Shown here one piece after another: positions 20,516-31,655 of a stretch of 64,000 bases of DNA. Each line of letters begins with the position of its first letter. The first letter of the stretch is position 1. Origin of the DNA: DATADW01 sp963733905 (GTDB lineage Bacteria > Actinomycetota > Acidimicrobiia > Spongiisociales > DATADW01); assembly GCA_963733905.1 (NCBI GenBank), contig CAVTEU010000020.1, forward strand, positions 47,893 to 111,892, written 5' to 3'. The notes beneath the pieces were generated by a model. It was given only the letters and a program-made list of their open reading frames with translations. It was not told the DNA's origin and made no database searches. The position numbers were made by a program, and so were the translations under genes.

Positions 20516-20698
20516 CGGCGCAGGCTATTCGGCGGTTCTCGGACGCATCGAACGCGGGACTGGTCGCTAACGTCCGCGCCACGTGTTTGCTCCTGGGGCC
20601 GATCCGGCGTCCGCCGCCATCGCCTCGGTGCGCACGCCGGAGGAGCCGCCGGCGCACCCTTGACGGGCGATCGAAGCGGCAGCGACGAGAGGACGGGA

Positions 20699-21028
20699 AT
20701 GAATTTGTACGTAGGAGGGATCCCCTTCTCCTTCAACGATGGCGACCTGGAACGACTCTTCTCGGCACACGGCGACGGTGACTTCGGCGCAGGTGATCCT
20801 CGACCGTGACACCGGGCGCTCCCGTGGGTTCGGGTTCGTGGAGATGGCAAACGACGATGAGGCCCGCACGGCCATCCAGGAGCTGGATGGCTCCAGTGCC
20901 GGTGGCCGCCGGATCACCGTCAACGAGGCGCGGCCCCGCTCGAGTGGGGCGGGTCCCGGCCCCGCGATGGCGGTGGTGGGAGCTCTTGGGGTGGCGGATC
21001 GGGCGGGGGCTACCAGGACCGCCGCTAG
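20699..21028 (+). CDS. Glycine-rich RRM RNA-binding protein, frameshifted
   Basis: Starts MNLYVGGIPFSFNDGDLERL (RNP2 LYVGGI). An indel near 20775 leads into VTSAQVILDRDTGRSRGFGF with RNP1 RGFGFVEM, ELDGSSAGGRRITVNEARPR. A second indel near 20950 gives a glycine-rich tail (GGGGSSWGGGSGGGYQDRR) and a stop at 21026. A single RRM with a Gly-rich tail is the architecture of small, often cold-inducible bacterial RNA-binding proteins. A purine-rich Shine-Dalgarno (gagagga) precedes the ATG. The 180-base upstream gap could hold a long leader; no structure was verified. Confidence 0.82.
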
Positions 21029-21167
21029 ACCAGCCGGTTGGACGACGACGTGCCCAACATTTCGGCCGTGCGAACGGCACGAGACCACCCTCGGCTGGGT
21101 ACCGTTCTGACGGGGGTGGCGGGATATGCCGCCGCCCTCCGGGAAGCTGACTGCATTGGAGGCATTC

Positions 21168-22938
21168 ATGCGACGATTCCGATGGCTGGCGCTACTGGCG
21201 GTTCTCGCCGTGGTCGCCGGCGCCTGTGGTGGAGGCACGACGGCGACCACAACGGCGCCCGACACGACGGGAGCAGCCGACACCACGGCAGCAGCCGACA
21301 CCACGGTGGCCACCGAGACCACCGGCGCTACCGAAACGACCGGGGCAACCGAGACCACCGCCACCGCGGGCGCAGCCGAGGTGCGCGCCCCGGATTGTGA
21401 CTACGGGGGCAAGATCGAGTCGGTGACGGCACCCGATCCGCTCACCGTGGTGTTCTCGATGTGCAGCCCGGTGCCTGCTTTCCAGCAGATCATCGCCTTC
21501 ACCCCGTTCGGGATCCAGCCGTCCGAGCACCTCGAGGCAACCGGCGGCGCACCGCTCGACAACCCGATCGGCACGGGGCCCTTCTCCCTCGGCGCCTGGA
21601 ACCGGGGATCGGACATCGTCTTCGAAGCGAACGACAGCTACTGGGGCGACCCGGTGCCTTACGACTCGCTGGTCTTCCGCTGGTCCGCCGAAAGCCCGGC
21701 CCGGGTGCTCGAGCTCCAGTCGGGCAACGCCGACTACGTCTCGGACCTCCTCAAGGCGGACAGCGGAGTCCGTCGCCACGCGATTCGAACCTCCAGGTCC
21801 TGCCCACGCTCAACCCCAACACGTTCTATCTGGGGATCGCAGCCAACGACCTCGAGGGAAACCCGTACGAGCCGTTCGACGACCCGATGGTGCGACAGGC
21901 GCTTGCCATGGGGATCGACCGCCAGCGGATCGTGGACAACTTCAACCTGGAAGGGTCCGAGGTGGCGTCGCACTTCACCCCCTGCGCCATCGAGAACGGC
22001 TGTGAGGGAGAGGAGTGGTACGAATTCGACCCTGAGGCCGCCAGGGACCTGTTGGCGGATGCAGGGGTGGAGGAGGGGTTCGAGACCACCATCTACTTCC
22101 GTGCCGAGGCCCGGGTGTACCTCCCCGAGCCCACGGCGGTGGCCAACGAGCTCGCCCAGCAGCTGAGCGAGAACCTGGGTTGGAACGTCTCGGCACAGGT
22201 GGTCGAGTCGGGCGAGTTCATCGAGACGGCGACGGCCGATGTCGGCTACCCGCTCTACATGCTGGGGTGGGGGGCCGACTACCCGCACATCACCAACTTC
22301 CTCGACTTCCACTTCGGCGAGGCCAACCCGCAGTTCGGCGACGGCCCATCCGGAGATCTACGAGCCGTTGGTGGAGGCGTCGGCCATCTCGGACCCGGCC
22401 GAGGCAGCGCCGCTCTACGAGCAGGCCAACAACGCCATCAAGGAGCTGGTGCCGGTGGTGCCCATCTCACATGGCACCGCGGCCGACGCCGCAGCCAGCG
22501 CCAGCCTGGAGGGCGCGGCCAGCCCCAACTTCGGCGCACCGCAGTTCCAGTTCATGAACCCTGGCAAGGACACGCTGGTGTATGTCCAAGCGGGTGAGCC
22601 CATCAGCCTGTACTGCACAGACGAGACCGACGGTGAGTCGCTCGCCGCCTGCCAGCAGGTGGTTGAGCCGCTCCTCGGGTACGACCTCGAAGGGAACATC
22701 ATCCCCAAGCTGGCGACGGAGTGCGACCGGGAACGAGGACGGCACCGAGTGGACCTGCACCCTGCGGGAGGGCGTCACCTTCCACGATGGGAGCGACTTC
22801 GACTCGGGTGATGTCATCACCTCGTTCGGCGCAGGCATCGATGCCGCCAACCCGCTCCACGTGGGCAACTCGGGTGCCTTCGAGTACTACAGCTACCTCT
22901 GGGACAGCCTGATCAATCCGCCGCCGGCGGAGGGCTGA
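21168..22938 (+). CDS. Oligopeptide ABC transporter substrate-binding lipoprotein, circularly permuted, frameshifted
   Basis: Starts at ATG 21168 with a GGAGG Shine-Dalgarno. The signal peptide ends VVAGAC (lipobox), followed by a Thr/Ala-rich linker. The SBP_bac_5 blocks occur in an unusual order. First come the middle blocks (APDPLTVVFSMCSPVPAFQQ, GTGPFSLGAWNRG, VFEANDSYWGDPVPYDSLVF), then PMVRQALAMGIDRQRIVDNF and YMLGWGADYPHITNFLDFHF. The blocks normally found at the N-terminus (EPLLGYDLEGNIIPKLATEC, LREGVTFHDGSDFDSGDVIT) come last. This is a circular permutation of the family. Indels lie near 21770, 22350 and 22730. The permease and ATPase genes follow. Confidence 0.85.
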
Positions 22939-22948
22939 CATGGCCTGG

Positions 22949-22976
22949 GAGAGGGGGGAGCCTGCTCCCCCCTCTC
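22949..22976 (+). terminator. Intra-operon hairpin after the binding-protein gene
   Basis: A perfect 12-base-pair stem (gagaggggggag / ctcccccctctc) with a CCTG loop lies 10 bases after the binding-protein stop and 38 bases before the permease start. It lacks a T tract. It may protect upstream mRNA or cause partial termination, giving more binding protein than permease. Confidence 0.65.
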
Positions 22977-23014
22977 TCACTATCACGATGGCCACACGCC
23001 AGCGAGCGCCCTGA

Positions 23015-24094
23015 GTGATCAGCTTTGTCGCCAGGCGACTGCTCTACGCCATCCCGGTGTTGATCGGGATCGTGCTGGTGGTCTTCCTCCTCGTCCGGGC
23101 GGTGCCGGGCGACCCCTGCCGAGCCATGCTCGGCGAGCGCGCCACCGAAGAGGCCTGCCAGGCGTTCGACGAGGCCAACGGGCTCAACGAGCCGGTGTGG
23201 GTCCAGTTGGGGATCTACCTGGGCAACCTGCTCACCGGTGACTTTGGAGAGTCGATCCGATTCTCCCGCCCGGTGAGCGAGATCCTGATCGAGCGGCTTC
23301 CGCTGACCATCGAGCTTGCGATCGCTGCGCTCTCGATCGCGCTCATCGTCGGCATCCCGCTCGGGATCGCCGCCGCCATGCGGCACAACACCTCGGTGGA
23401 CGTGGGGACGATGGCGGTGGCGAATGTCGGGGTCTCGATGCCCGTGTTCTGGCTCGGGTTGATGCTCGCCTATCTCTTCGCCCTGGTGCTGAAGGACACC
23501 CCGTTGGCCCTGCCACCCTCGGGCCGGCTCGACCCGGGTGTCAGCTCGGTGCCCTTCTACGAGGTGTGGGGCTGGGAGCTCGAGCCGAACACCTTCGGAG
23601 CAAACGTCGCCATCTTCCTGTCCAACTTCTATGTACTCAACACGCTGGTGACCGGCCAGTGGGAGGTGTTCTGGGATGCGGTCCAGCACCTGATACTCCC
23701 GGCTCTGGCCCTCGCGACGATCCCGATGGCCATCATCGCCCGGATAACACGGTCCTCATTGCTCGAGACCATGGGTTCGGACTACATCCGGACGGCACGT
23801 GCCAAGGGGGCGGCCGAACGGAGAGTCGTCGTCCACCACGGCTTGCGCAACGCGCTCCTCCCCGTGGTGACCATCGGCGGGCTTCAGCTTGGGCTGCTCC
23901 TCGGCGGGGCAGTCCTCACCGAGACCGTCTTCTCCCTCGCCGGGGTGGGCAGCGCGCTGGTGGACGCCATCTTCTCGCGCGACTTCCCGGTGATCCAGGG
24001 ATTCACGCTCGTGATCGCCCTCGTCTTCGTCATCGTCAACCTGGCGGTGGACGTCTCATACGCCTACCTCGACCCCAGGATCCGACACGGATGA
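23015..24094 (+). CDS. Oligopeptide ABC transporter permease (DppB/OppB type)
   Basis: Intact 359-residue inner-membrane permease starting at GTG 23015. The N-terminal helix FVARRLLYAIPVLIGIVLVV with FLLVRAVPGDPC is the DppB signature. About six membrane segments follow. The EAA loop reads DYIRTARAKGAAERRVVVHH and GLRNALLPVV. It forms a heterodimer with the following DppC-type permease. The substrate is probably peptides but could be another solute of this family (nickel, sugars). Confidence 0.93.
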   Translation: MISFVARRLLYAIPVLIGIVLVVFLLVRAVPGDPCRAMLGERATEEACQAFDEANGLNEPVWVQLGIYLGNLLTGDFGESIRFSRPVSEILIERLPLTIELAIAALSIALIVGIPLGIAAAMRHNTSVDVGTMAVANVGVSMPVFWLGLMLAYLFALVLKDTPLALPPSGRLDPGVSSVPFYEVWGWELEPNTFGANVAIFLSNFYVLNTLVTGQWEVFWDAVQHLILPALALATIPMAIIARITRSSLLETMGSDYIRTARAKGAAERRVVVHHGLRNALLPVVTIGGLQLGLLLGGAVLTETVFSLAGVGSALVDAIFSRDFPVIQGFTLVIALVFVIVNLAVDVSYAYLDPRIRHG

Positions 24095-24099
24095 GCACA

Positions 24100-24279
24100 A
24101 GCTCGCTTTCGCTCGCGGACGGCAGACGGCAGACGGCAGACGGCAGCCCGCATCCGTCCCCCCGCTGTGGAGCGGCAGGCCGACCTCTCCATTGCCGTCC
24201 CCCCGGAGCGGCGGGTAAGGGCGGCATCACCGACTTCCGTCTTCCGCCTTCCGACATCCGCCTGCGAGCGGAGCGAGCT
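24100..24279. repeat. Composite 180-bp intergenic element with inverted ends
   Basis: The left end is agctcgctttcgctcgc (24100-24116), then four GGACGGC/AGACGGC heptamers (24117-24144). The right part has four heptamers in inverse orientation (TTCCGTC, TTCCGCC, TTCCGAC, ATCCGCC; 24235-24262) and ends gcgagcggagcgagct (24264-24279), an imperfect inverted copy of the left end. ACA flanks both sides, a possible 3-base target duplication. There is no coding capacity. It resembles a miniature or REP-like element in the middle of the transporter operon. Confidence 0.6.
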
Positions 24280-24325
24280 ACATGACTGATCCGAGGCTCC
24301 ACGGCGGTTCGACCATGCGGGGACC

Positions 24326-25261
24326 ATGGACCCCATCGAGCAGATGGCCGAGGAAGGGCCATCTCATCGGCCCACCGAGCTCGACCTGGCGATCGGCGGG
24401 CAGACGGCTGTTGCGGCGCAGGACCGGGGTGGCCGGGCTGATCATCATCGGATTCCTCGTGCTGGTGGCGATCTTCGCCCCGCTGCTGGCCCCGTACGAC
24501 CCGGAGGTGGGTCTCCTCGGCGAGGAAGGCGAGGAGAGACGCTCCGCACCCTGTATCCACATGTTCGGCTGTCCCGAGGACCAGCCGCAGCACATCATGG
24601 GGCTCGACAGCAACGCCCGCGACGTCTTCTCCAGGATCGTCTATGGATCCAGAGTGAGCCTGACCATCGGGTTCACCACGGTCACGGCGGCGGTGCTGGT
24701 CGGGGCGGTGCTCGGTGCCATCGCCGGGTTCTGGGGAGGGCTGGCTCGACAACTCGGTGATGCGGGTTATGGACGTGGTGCTCGGGTTTCCCGGCGCTGC
24801 TTCTCGCCATCGCCATCGTTGCGGTGCTCGGGCCCGGTCTGACCAACGCTCTGCTGGCAATTGCCATCGTTTCCATCCCCGCCTACGCCAGGGTGATGCG
24901 CGCCTCGGTCCTCCAGATCAAGGAACTCGACTTCGTGGCGGCCTCGAGGGCGCTGGGGGCCTCAAACAGCCGGATCCTGCTTACCAGAGTCATCCCGAAC
25001 GCACTCACCCCGCTTGTGGTGCTGGGCAGCCTGGGGATCGCCGCCGCCATCCTCGAGGCGGCCGGATTGTCGTTCCTCGGTCTCGGAGCACAACCACCCA
25101 CCCCGGAATGGGGGACGATGCTGGGAGAGGAGCGCAACCAGATTTTCTCCGCCCCGCATCTGGTCATCTTCCCCGGGCTCGCCATCATGCTCACCGTGCT
25201 CGGTTTCAACCTGCTGGGCGACGGGCTACGCGACGCACTCGATCCGAGGCTCAATGAATAA
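24326..25261 (+). CDS. Oligopeptide ABC transporter permease (DppC/OppC type), frameshifted
   Basis: N-terminus MDPIEQMAEEGPSHRPTELD at ATG 24326 (a less likely frame starts at 24282). After an indel near 24400 comes LLRRRTGVAGLIIIGFLVLV, FAPLLAPYDPEV, GLDSNARDVFSRIVYGSRVS and LTIGFTTVTAAVLVGAVLGA. Two more shifts near 24745 and 24800 lead to VMRVMDVVLGFPG, IAIVSIPAYARVMRASVLQI and the EAA loop LDFVAASRALGASNSRILLT, RVIPNALTP, ending at 25261. It is the partner of the upstream permease. The composite repeat lies in the gap before it. Confidence 0.87.
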
Positions 25262-25288
25262 GACGGAAGACGGAGGACGGAAGACGGA
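25261..25288. repeat. Heptamer repeat, four units (AGACGGA/GGACGGA)
   Basis: AGACGGA-AGACGGA-GGACGGA-AGACGGA starts on the last base of the dppC stop codon and ends 20 bases before the oppD start. It forms most of the intergenic space. Confidence 0.88.
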
Positions 25289-25308
25289 AGACACCGGCAG
25301 ATCATCTC

Positions 25309-26403
<1,095 letters not shown>

Positions 26404-27431
26404 ATGGCTGAGCCGTTGATCGAGGTCAAGGGACTACGCAAGGACTTCCCGGTGAGGTCGGGGATCCTGCAACGCACCGTCGGGTGGGTCCAGGCGGTGG
26501 CAGGTGTGGACCTCGAAATCGGCCGCGGCGAAGTGGTCGGGTTGGTGGGCGAGTCGGGATGCGGGAAGAGCACCCTGGGACGGATGCTGGTCCGCCTCCT
26601 CGAACCGTCCGCCGGCACCATCGCCTTCGACGGGACCGACATCTCCCATCTGACCGGCGATGCGCTCGAACCTTTCCGCCGCACCGCCCAGATGATCTTC
26701 CAGGATCCCTTCTCCTCGCTCGACCCGCGTGCTCCGGTGGGCAAGTCGATCGCCGAGGGCCTGCGCATCCACGGGATCGGCGACGCCGACGAGCAGCACG
26801 CCCGCGTCGTCGAGATGCTCGATCTGGTCGGCTTGAGGCCACATCACGCCTCGCGCTTCCCCCACGAGTTCAGCGGTGGCCAGCGCCAGAGGATCGGGAT
26901 AGCCCGCGCCCTGATCCTCCGCCCGACATTCGTGGTGGCCGACGAGCCGGTGTCGGCGCTCGACGTGTCGGTCCAGGCGCAGGTCCTCAACCTGCTCAAG
27001 GAACTACAGGAGGACCTCCATCTGACACTGCTCTTCGTGGCGCACAACCTGGCGGTGGTGGAGCACATATCCGACCGGGTGGCGGTGATGTACCTGGGGC
27101 AGGTGGTCGAGCTAACCGACCGGGAGACGTTGTACCGCCAACCACTCCACCCCTACACCGAGGCGCTGCTCGCCGCCATACCCGTTCCCGATCCCGATCG
27201 CCCGCGCACCAGGCACCTGATCGAAGGCGAGATACCGAGCCCACTCAACCCCCCTACGGGTTGTCGCTTCAACACCGCGATGCCCCATCTCCGTCGAAGG
27301 GGTTTGCGACGTCGAAGAGCCCGATGCTGCGGGCGCGCCATCCGGGGGGAAGCCATCTCGCCTCGTGCCACTTGCGCACCGGCGAATACCGCCACCTCGA
27401 CCGGGCCACGGCTGCGGGCGCTGGCCTTTGA
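26404..27431 (+). CDS. Oligopeptide ABC transporter ATPase (DppF/OppF type), frameshifted at 3' end
   Basis: Starts MAEPLIEVKGLRKDFPVRSG at ATG 26404. Walker A GLVGESGCGKSTLG, Q-loop IFQDPFSSLDP, signature FSGGQRQRIGIARAL, Walker B FVVADEPVSALD and H-loop AHNLAVVEHISDR are intact. Near 27285 one extra base breaks the frame. Removing it restores the RFNTRCPISVEGVCDVEEP-type oligopeptide domain, and a further shift gives GGSHLASCHLRTGEYRHLD and the stop at 27429. Without correction the frame would run on over the antisense of gap. It energises the transporter together with the upstream ATPase. Confidence 0.9.
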
Positions 27432-27441
27432 CAATCATCGG

Positions 27442-28449
27442 TCACGCAGAACCGGCGACCACCCCGCACATGTCGACCATCCTCGCCGAGTAGCCCCACT
27501 CGTTGTCGTACCAGGCGATCACCTTCGCCACACGCCCGGCGAGAACCATGGTCGATCCGGCATCCACGATCGAGGAATGCGGGTCACCGATGATGTCACG
27601 GGAGACGAGCGCCTCGTCGCTGACCCGCAGAACCCCGTTCATCGCCCCATCCGCCGCCTCGGCCAGGGCCTGGTTGACGTCGTCGACCGTCACATCGGTC
27701 TGGAGGGCGGCGACGGCGTCGACCACCGACCCGTCCTCGACGGGGATGCGGAACGCCATCCCATCGCACCTCCCCTCCAACTCGGGGACGATCTGAGCCG
27801 TCGCCTGGGCGGCACCGGTGCTGGTCGGGATGATCGAGAGTGCGGCCGCCCGCCCTCTTCTCCGCTTCCTGGTTGGGGTATCGGTGAGTGCCTGGCTCGA
27901 TGTGTATGCATGGACGGTGCTCACCATGAGATGGTCGACCCCGAACCGGTCGACCAGCACCCGCGCCAGCGGGGCCAGACAGTTGGTGGTGCACGAAGCA
28001 TTCGAGACCACGTGGTGACGGTCGGGGTCGTAGAGGTGGTGGTTGACCTTGTAGGCGAGCATGGCGTCGGCGTCGCTCGACGGCGCAGATATCACAACCT
28101 TGCGCGCCCCGGCCTCGATATGGCGAGCGGCGTCGGCCCTGGCACGGAAGGCCCCCGTGCTCTCCACCACCACGTCCACACCGAGGTCTCCCCATGGGAT
28201 CTTCTCTGGCTCGCGTTCGGCATGGAATGCGACCTTGTGGTCACCCACGATGATGCTGGTGGAGTCGGAGTCCACCTTCCTCGGGTACCACCCGTGGACC
28301 GAGTCGTACTTGAGCAGGTACGCCAGGTCGCCAACGTCCGCCAGGTCGTTGATCCCCGCCACCTCAAATCGCTCGTCGGCAACCAGCAGCTTGAAGGTGC
28401 AGCGGCCAATACGACCGAATCCATTGATACCGACCCGGATAGGACCCAT
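27442..28449 (-). CDS. gap: Glyceraldehyde-3-phosphate dehydrogenase, type I
   Basis: Intact 335-residue glycolytic enzyme. The N-terminal NAD-binding fold reads RVGINGFGRIGRCTFKLLV. The catalytic site is SNASCTTNCLAP with Cys153, and the conserved STVHAYTSSQALTD supplies the histidine. The C-terminus YDNEWGYSARMVDM is typical. It is convergent with the transporter operon: the oppF stop at 27431 and the gap stop at 27442 are 10 bases apart. It stands alone, without pgk or tpi beside it. Confidence 0.97.
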   Translation of the reverse strand: MGPIRVGINGFGRIGRCTFKLLVADERFEVAGINDLADVGDLAYLLKYDSVHGWYPRKVDSDSTSIIVGDHKVAFHAEREPEKIPWGDLGVDVVVESTGAFRARADAARHIEAGARKVVISAPSSDADAMLAYKVNHHLYDPDRHHVVSNASCTTNCLAPLARVLVDRFGVDHLMVSTVHAYTSSQALTDTPTRKRRRGRAAALSIIPTSTGAAQATAQIVPELEGRCDGMAFRIPVEDGSVVDAVAALQTDVTVDDVNQALAEAADGAMNGVLRVSDEALVSRDIIGDPHSSIVDAGSTMVLAGRVAKVIAWYDNEWGYSARMVDMCGVVAGSA

Positions 28450-28555
28450 GACAGCCTCCGACTAGCCAGCGTCGCGAACGCTAGACCCCGTCATTGGATG
28501 CGCCGCCCCGGCCGGCGCGAACGGCGATGATGAAACCGATATCGAGGAGGACCTG

Positions 28556-29414
28556 ATGACGTTGGAGCGGGTTGGTGTCGTGGGTGCGGGGTTGATGGGG
28601 TCGGGGATCGCCGAGGTGTGCGCCCGGGCGGGGCTCGACGTGGTGGTCCACGAGGTCTCCAACGCTGCCGCCGACGCCGGGCGCGCCAGGGTGGAGAAGT
28701 CGCTGGGTCGCGGCGTTGAGCGGGGCAAGCTCGGATCCGAGGACCGGGATGCCGCCCTTGGCAGGCTCACCTTTGTCACCGACCTCACCGCCATGTCGGA
28801 CCGTCAGGTTGTGGTCGAGGCCGTGACCGAGGACGAGACGCTCAAGCTCGACATCTTCAGGGCCCTCGATCGGGCGGTCACCGATCAGAGGCGCCTTGCT
28901 GGCATCGAACACCTCGTCGCTCCCCATAACCCGCCTCGCCACCGCCACCTCACGCCCCGACCGGGTCATCGGGCTCCATTTCTTCAACCCGGTGCCGGTG
29001 ATGAGGTTGGTGGAGTTGGTGAGCACGGTCCTCACCGGTGAGGAGGCGATCTCGATGGCAGCCGAGTTCGCCGGAGACGTTCTCGGGAAGACGGTGATCA
29101 GGGCCAAGGACCGGGCGGGGTTCGTGGTCAACCTGCTGCTCGTCCCCTACCTGCTCGAGGGGATCCGCATGTACGAGGCCGGCTATGCCACAGCGGAGGA
29201 CATCGACACCGGGATGCGCGAGGGCGCCAACCACCCCATGGGACCGCTCGAGCTGTCGGACTTCGTCGGCCTCGACACGATGAAGGCGGTGGCCGATGTC
29301 CTCTACGCCGAGTTCCACGACCCCCACTACGCCGCTCCGCCGCTCCTGGTGCGGATGGTCGAGGCGGGTCTCCTCGGTCGGAAGAGCGGGCGCGGGTTCT
29401 ACACGTACTCATAA
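28556..29414 (+). CDS. 3-hydroxybutyryl-CoA dehydrogenase family protein, one frameshift
   Basis: NAD-dependent oxidation of 3-hydroxyacyl-CoA, or the reverse reaction. The N-terminal Rossmann fold has VGVVGAGLMGSGIAEVCARA. After an indel near 28890 the protein continues LASNTSSLPITRLATATSRP, DRVIGLHFFNPVPVMRLVEL (catalytic His in GLHFFNP), KDRAGFVVNLLLVPYLLEGI, GANHPMGPLELSDFVGLDTM and LLGRKSGRGFYTYS. The length of about 286 residues matches PaaH/Hbd. It is divergent from gap. Confidence 0.92.
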
Positions 29415-29419
29415 ACTGG

Positions 29420-29465
29420 TTTTGGCGTCACTAAACGCGGTCGTACCGCGCCAGGTGACGCAAAA
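29420..29465. terminator. Bidirectional terminator between convergent genes
   Basis: The outer stem TTTTGGCGTCAC / GTGACGCAAAA (one bulged G) encloses an inner perfect 6-bp hairpin CGCGGT-CGT-ACCGCG. T and A runs sit at both ends, so it can end transcription from both sides. It fills the gap between the hydroxyacyl-CoA dehydrogenase and the EF-hand-repeat protein gene. Confidence 0.75.
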
Positions 29466-29473
29466 GCGGGTTT

Positions 29474-31617
29474 CTAGTTGCCGATCGACGCCCGGTCGAA
29501 GACGTTCCCGTAGGCGACGAGGAAATCGTCGAAAGCGTCGGGGAACCCGTCGGTGTTGTGGTCGGCTCCGGTCGGTATCAACGCCCAGTAGAGACCTTCC
29601 TCGAGCTCGGCCCAGTCTCCCTGCGCGCTTTCGATGTCGGCCTCCGCCCACTCGGTCGCAATGAGAGTGACTGCATCCACCCCGGTCCCCACGACACTGG
29701 TGGTGTCGGTCGGGTCGACCAGACCGACCACGCCCAGGATCAACTTGACCGCCTCCATGCCTTCGGGCTTGTCGCCCAGCTCGAGCTCGTCGATCGCCTG
29801 TGAGATGGCGCCACCGGCGTAACCGAGCTGCTCGGCGTGGGGGAAGTCCTCCTGGGTGTTACCCAGGCTGTCGGGCCCGACCACCCGATAGTTGAAGTAG
29901 TCGAGCCGCGCCGCCAGGTCGCCATTTCCACCGGCCAGGGCCGTGATCAGCTGGTTGACCTTGAGCGCACCTTCCTCGTCCACCTCGATGGCGCCGCCGC
30001 CGTCCTGGTCGTTGCTCCGCAACAGCTCGCGGATGAACACGGTCAGCGCCTCCGCCCGATCGTCCTGCTGCTGCAGATGGGTGACCACTCCCTCCGGATC
30101 GGTCATCACCAGGTCGAGCAAGGCCTGCTCGAGCGAGGCATGGTGTCCGTCGGTGAACGAGTAGGTGGTGGTCACGTTCCCGAGGGCGTTGATGTCCCAC
30201 CCGTTAGAGGCGTTCTTGAGTTCGTCCTCGACCGCCGCCACCGTCGCCTCGAAGACGATGCCCTTCGTCGCCGCGTCAGACACCTGGCCGATGCGATCCA
30301 GCACGCGCTCCAGGTAGACGGTGTCGTACTCGTGCGAGATGGTGACGTGGTGCGGGCTGGCGCCGAAGTACTCCCACCACGAGGGCCCGTCCTCCTCCTC
30401 GTGGTCGATCACCAGCGCCTCGAGGAAGGGCTCCAACTGGTCGTCCTCCTCGAGGTCCTCAACCAGCAGCTTCAGCGAATAGTCGCTCATATTGTCGATC
30501 GCCGCGGTGACGAAGGGGCGATGCGCCTGGATGTCTTCGGGCTCGGCCCCGAGCGATGTGACGACCTCACGCAGGCGCGTAGTCGGGGCGTTCTCTGCGA
30601 TGGCGAGAGAGAGCACATCGCTCTCACCGTTTCGGACGAGGTTCTCCAGAGTGGCGGCATCTTCGGTTTCGGCGATATGGACCCAAAGTTGCTCGCGGAA
30701 CACATCCGAGACGTCATCCCCCTCGAGCATGTCGATGAGCTCGGCGGTGCTCTCGCCGGACAGCCCTCCCGGTGGCCAGATGAGGTCCCAGGCTTCCTCG
30801 GCATTCAGCTGAAGACGGTGGAGAACTGCGTTCGCCACGTTGTCCCTATGTAGCGAGGTGCTGTACCGGTCGCCCTCGAATGCGTCCAGGATCCGTCTGT
30901 TGTCGAGGAGGTACTGCGCCGCCTCCTGCATGGCCGGGTCGAACCCGTTGTCGGGATCCGCAGCCGCCCTCAGGTCGTCGAGGCTTATCTCACCGTCGGC
31001 ATCGCCACCCTCGTGGGCGACGTCGACCGCGTCGAAGTTCTCCATGAGCACCTGCAGGTGGCCGTTCTGCTCGAGCAGGGCATCGATGTCCTCGATCGAG
31101 AATTCGTCGTCGTAATGCAGGCTGCGATCGTCGGCTGCGATCTCGAGCGCGTTGAACAGGCCCTGAGTTGTCGAGGAGGTAGCGGGCGGCCTGCTGTACC
31201 TCGACGGGAAACCCGTTGTTCGGGTCTGCTGCCGCCTCGAGGTCCTCGGTTCCCACCCGGTCGTCGTCCCCACCGAGCCCGGCAGCCTGGTCCAAATCGT
31301 CGAAATGGTCGCGAATCACCTGGAGGGCGGTCGCCGGATCGGTCGGGCAGCGACGGGGCAAGGTGCTGCATGAGGCTCACCGGGTAGGCGGCAAATGGGT
31401 CATGGGTATCGGCGAAGGAAGCCCGGTCCTCGAACACCAGCGCCCACGACCCGGCACCGTCTGCTGCGTGACTCAAGGCCATGACGTGTCCTGAGTCACG
31501 GTCGGCCAACGCGAGGGCTGCGGTCACGCCGGCGTAGCGATCGTTGAGCGCCTCCTTGACGGCGCGCAACCGTCCCGCGGTAGACCGCAGGTTGTCCGAG
31601 TTCATGAATCGTGACAT
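29474..31617 (-). CDS. Large acidic EF-hand-like repeat protein, candidate type VII substrate; frameshifted
   Basis: About 714 residues from ATG 31617 (Shine-Dalgarno gggagg). A helical N-terminal domain of about 95 residues reads FMNSDNLRSTAGRLRAVKEA, then DGAGSWALVFEDRASF. Two similar modules follow: FDDLDQAAGLGGDDDRVGTE with DLEAAADPNNGFP and ARYLLDN; and FDAVDVAHEGGDADGEISLD with DLRAAADPDNGFD and AQYLLDN. The second contains a near-canonical EF-hand loop (D-x-D-G-x-I-x3-D, position 1 Gly). The remaining 530 residues are acidic, helical and of unknown function. No classical signal peptide or membrane helix is seen. Indels lie near 31370 and 31170. It diverges from a WXG100/EccC locus through overlapping promoters, which suggests a secreted substrate; that is inference. 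Confidence 0.7.
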
Positions 31618-31655
31618 CTCGCCTCCCGTCACTGATCTCCCGCTAACGTGAATAA

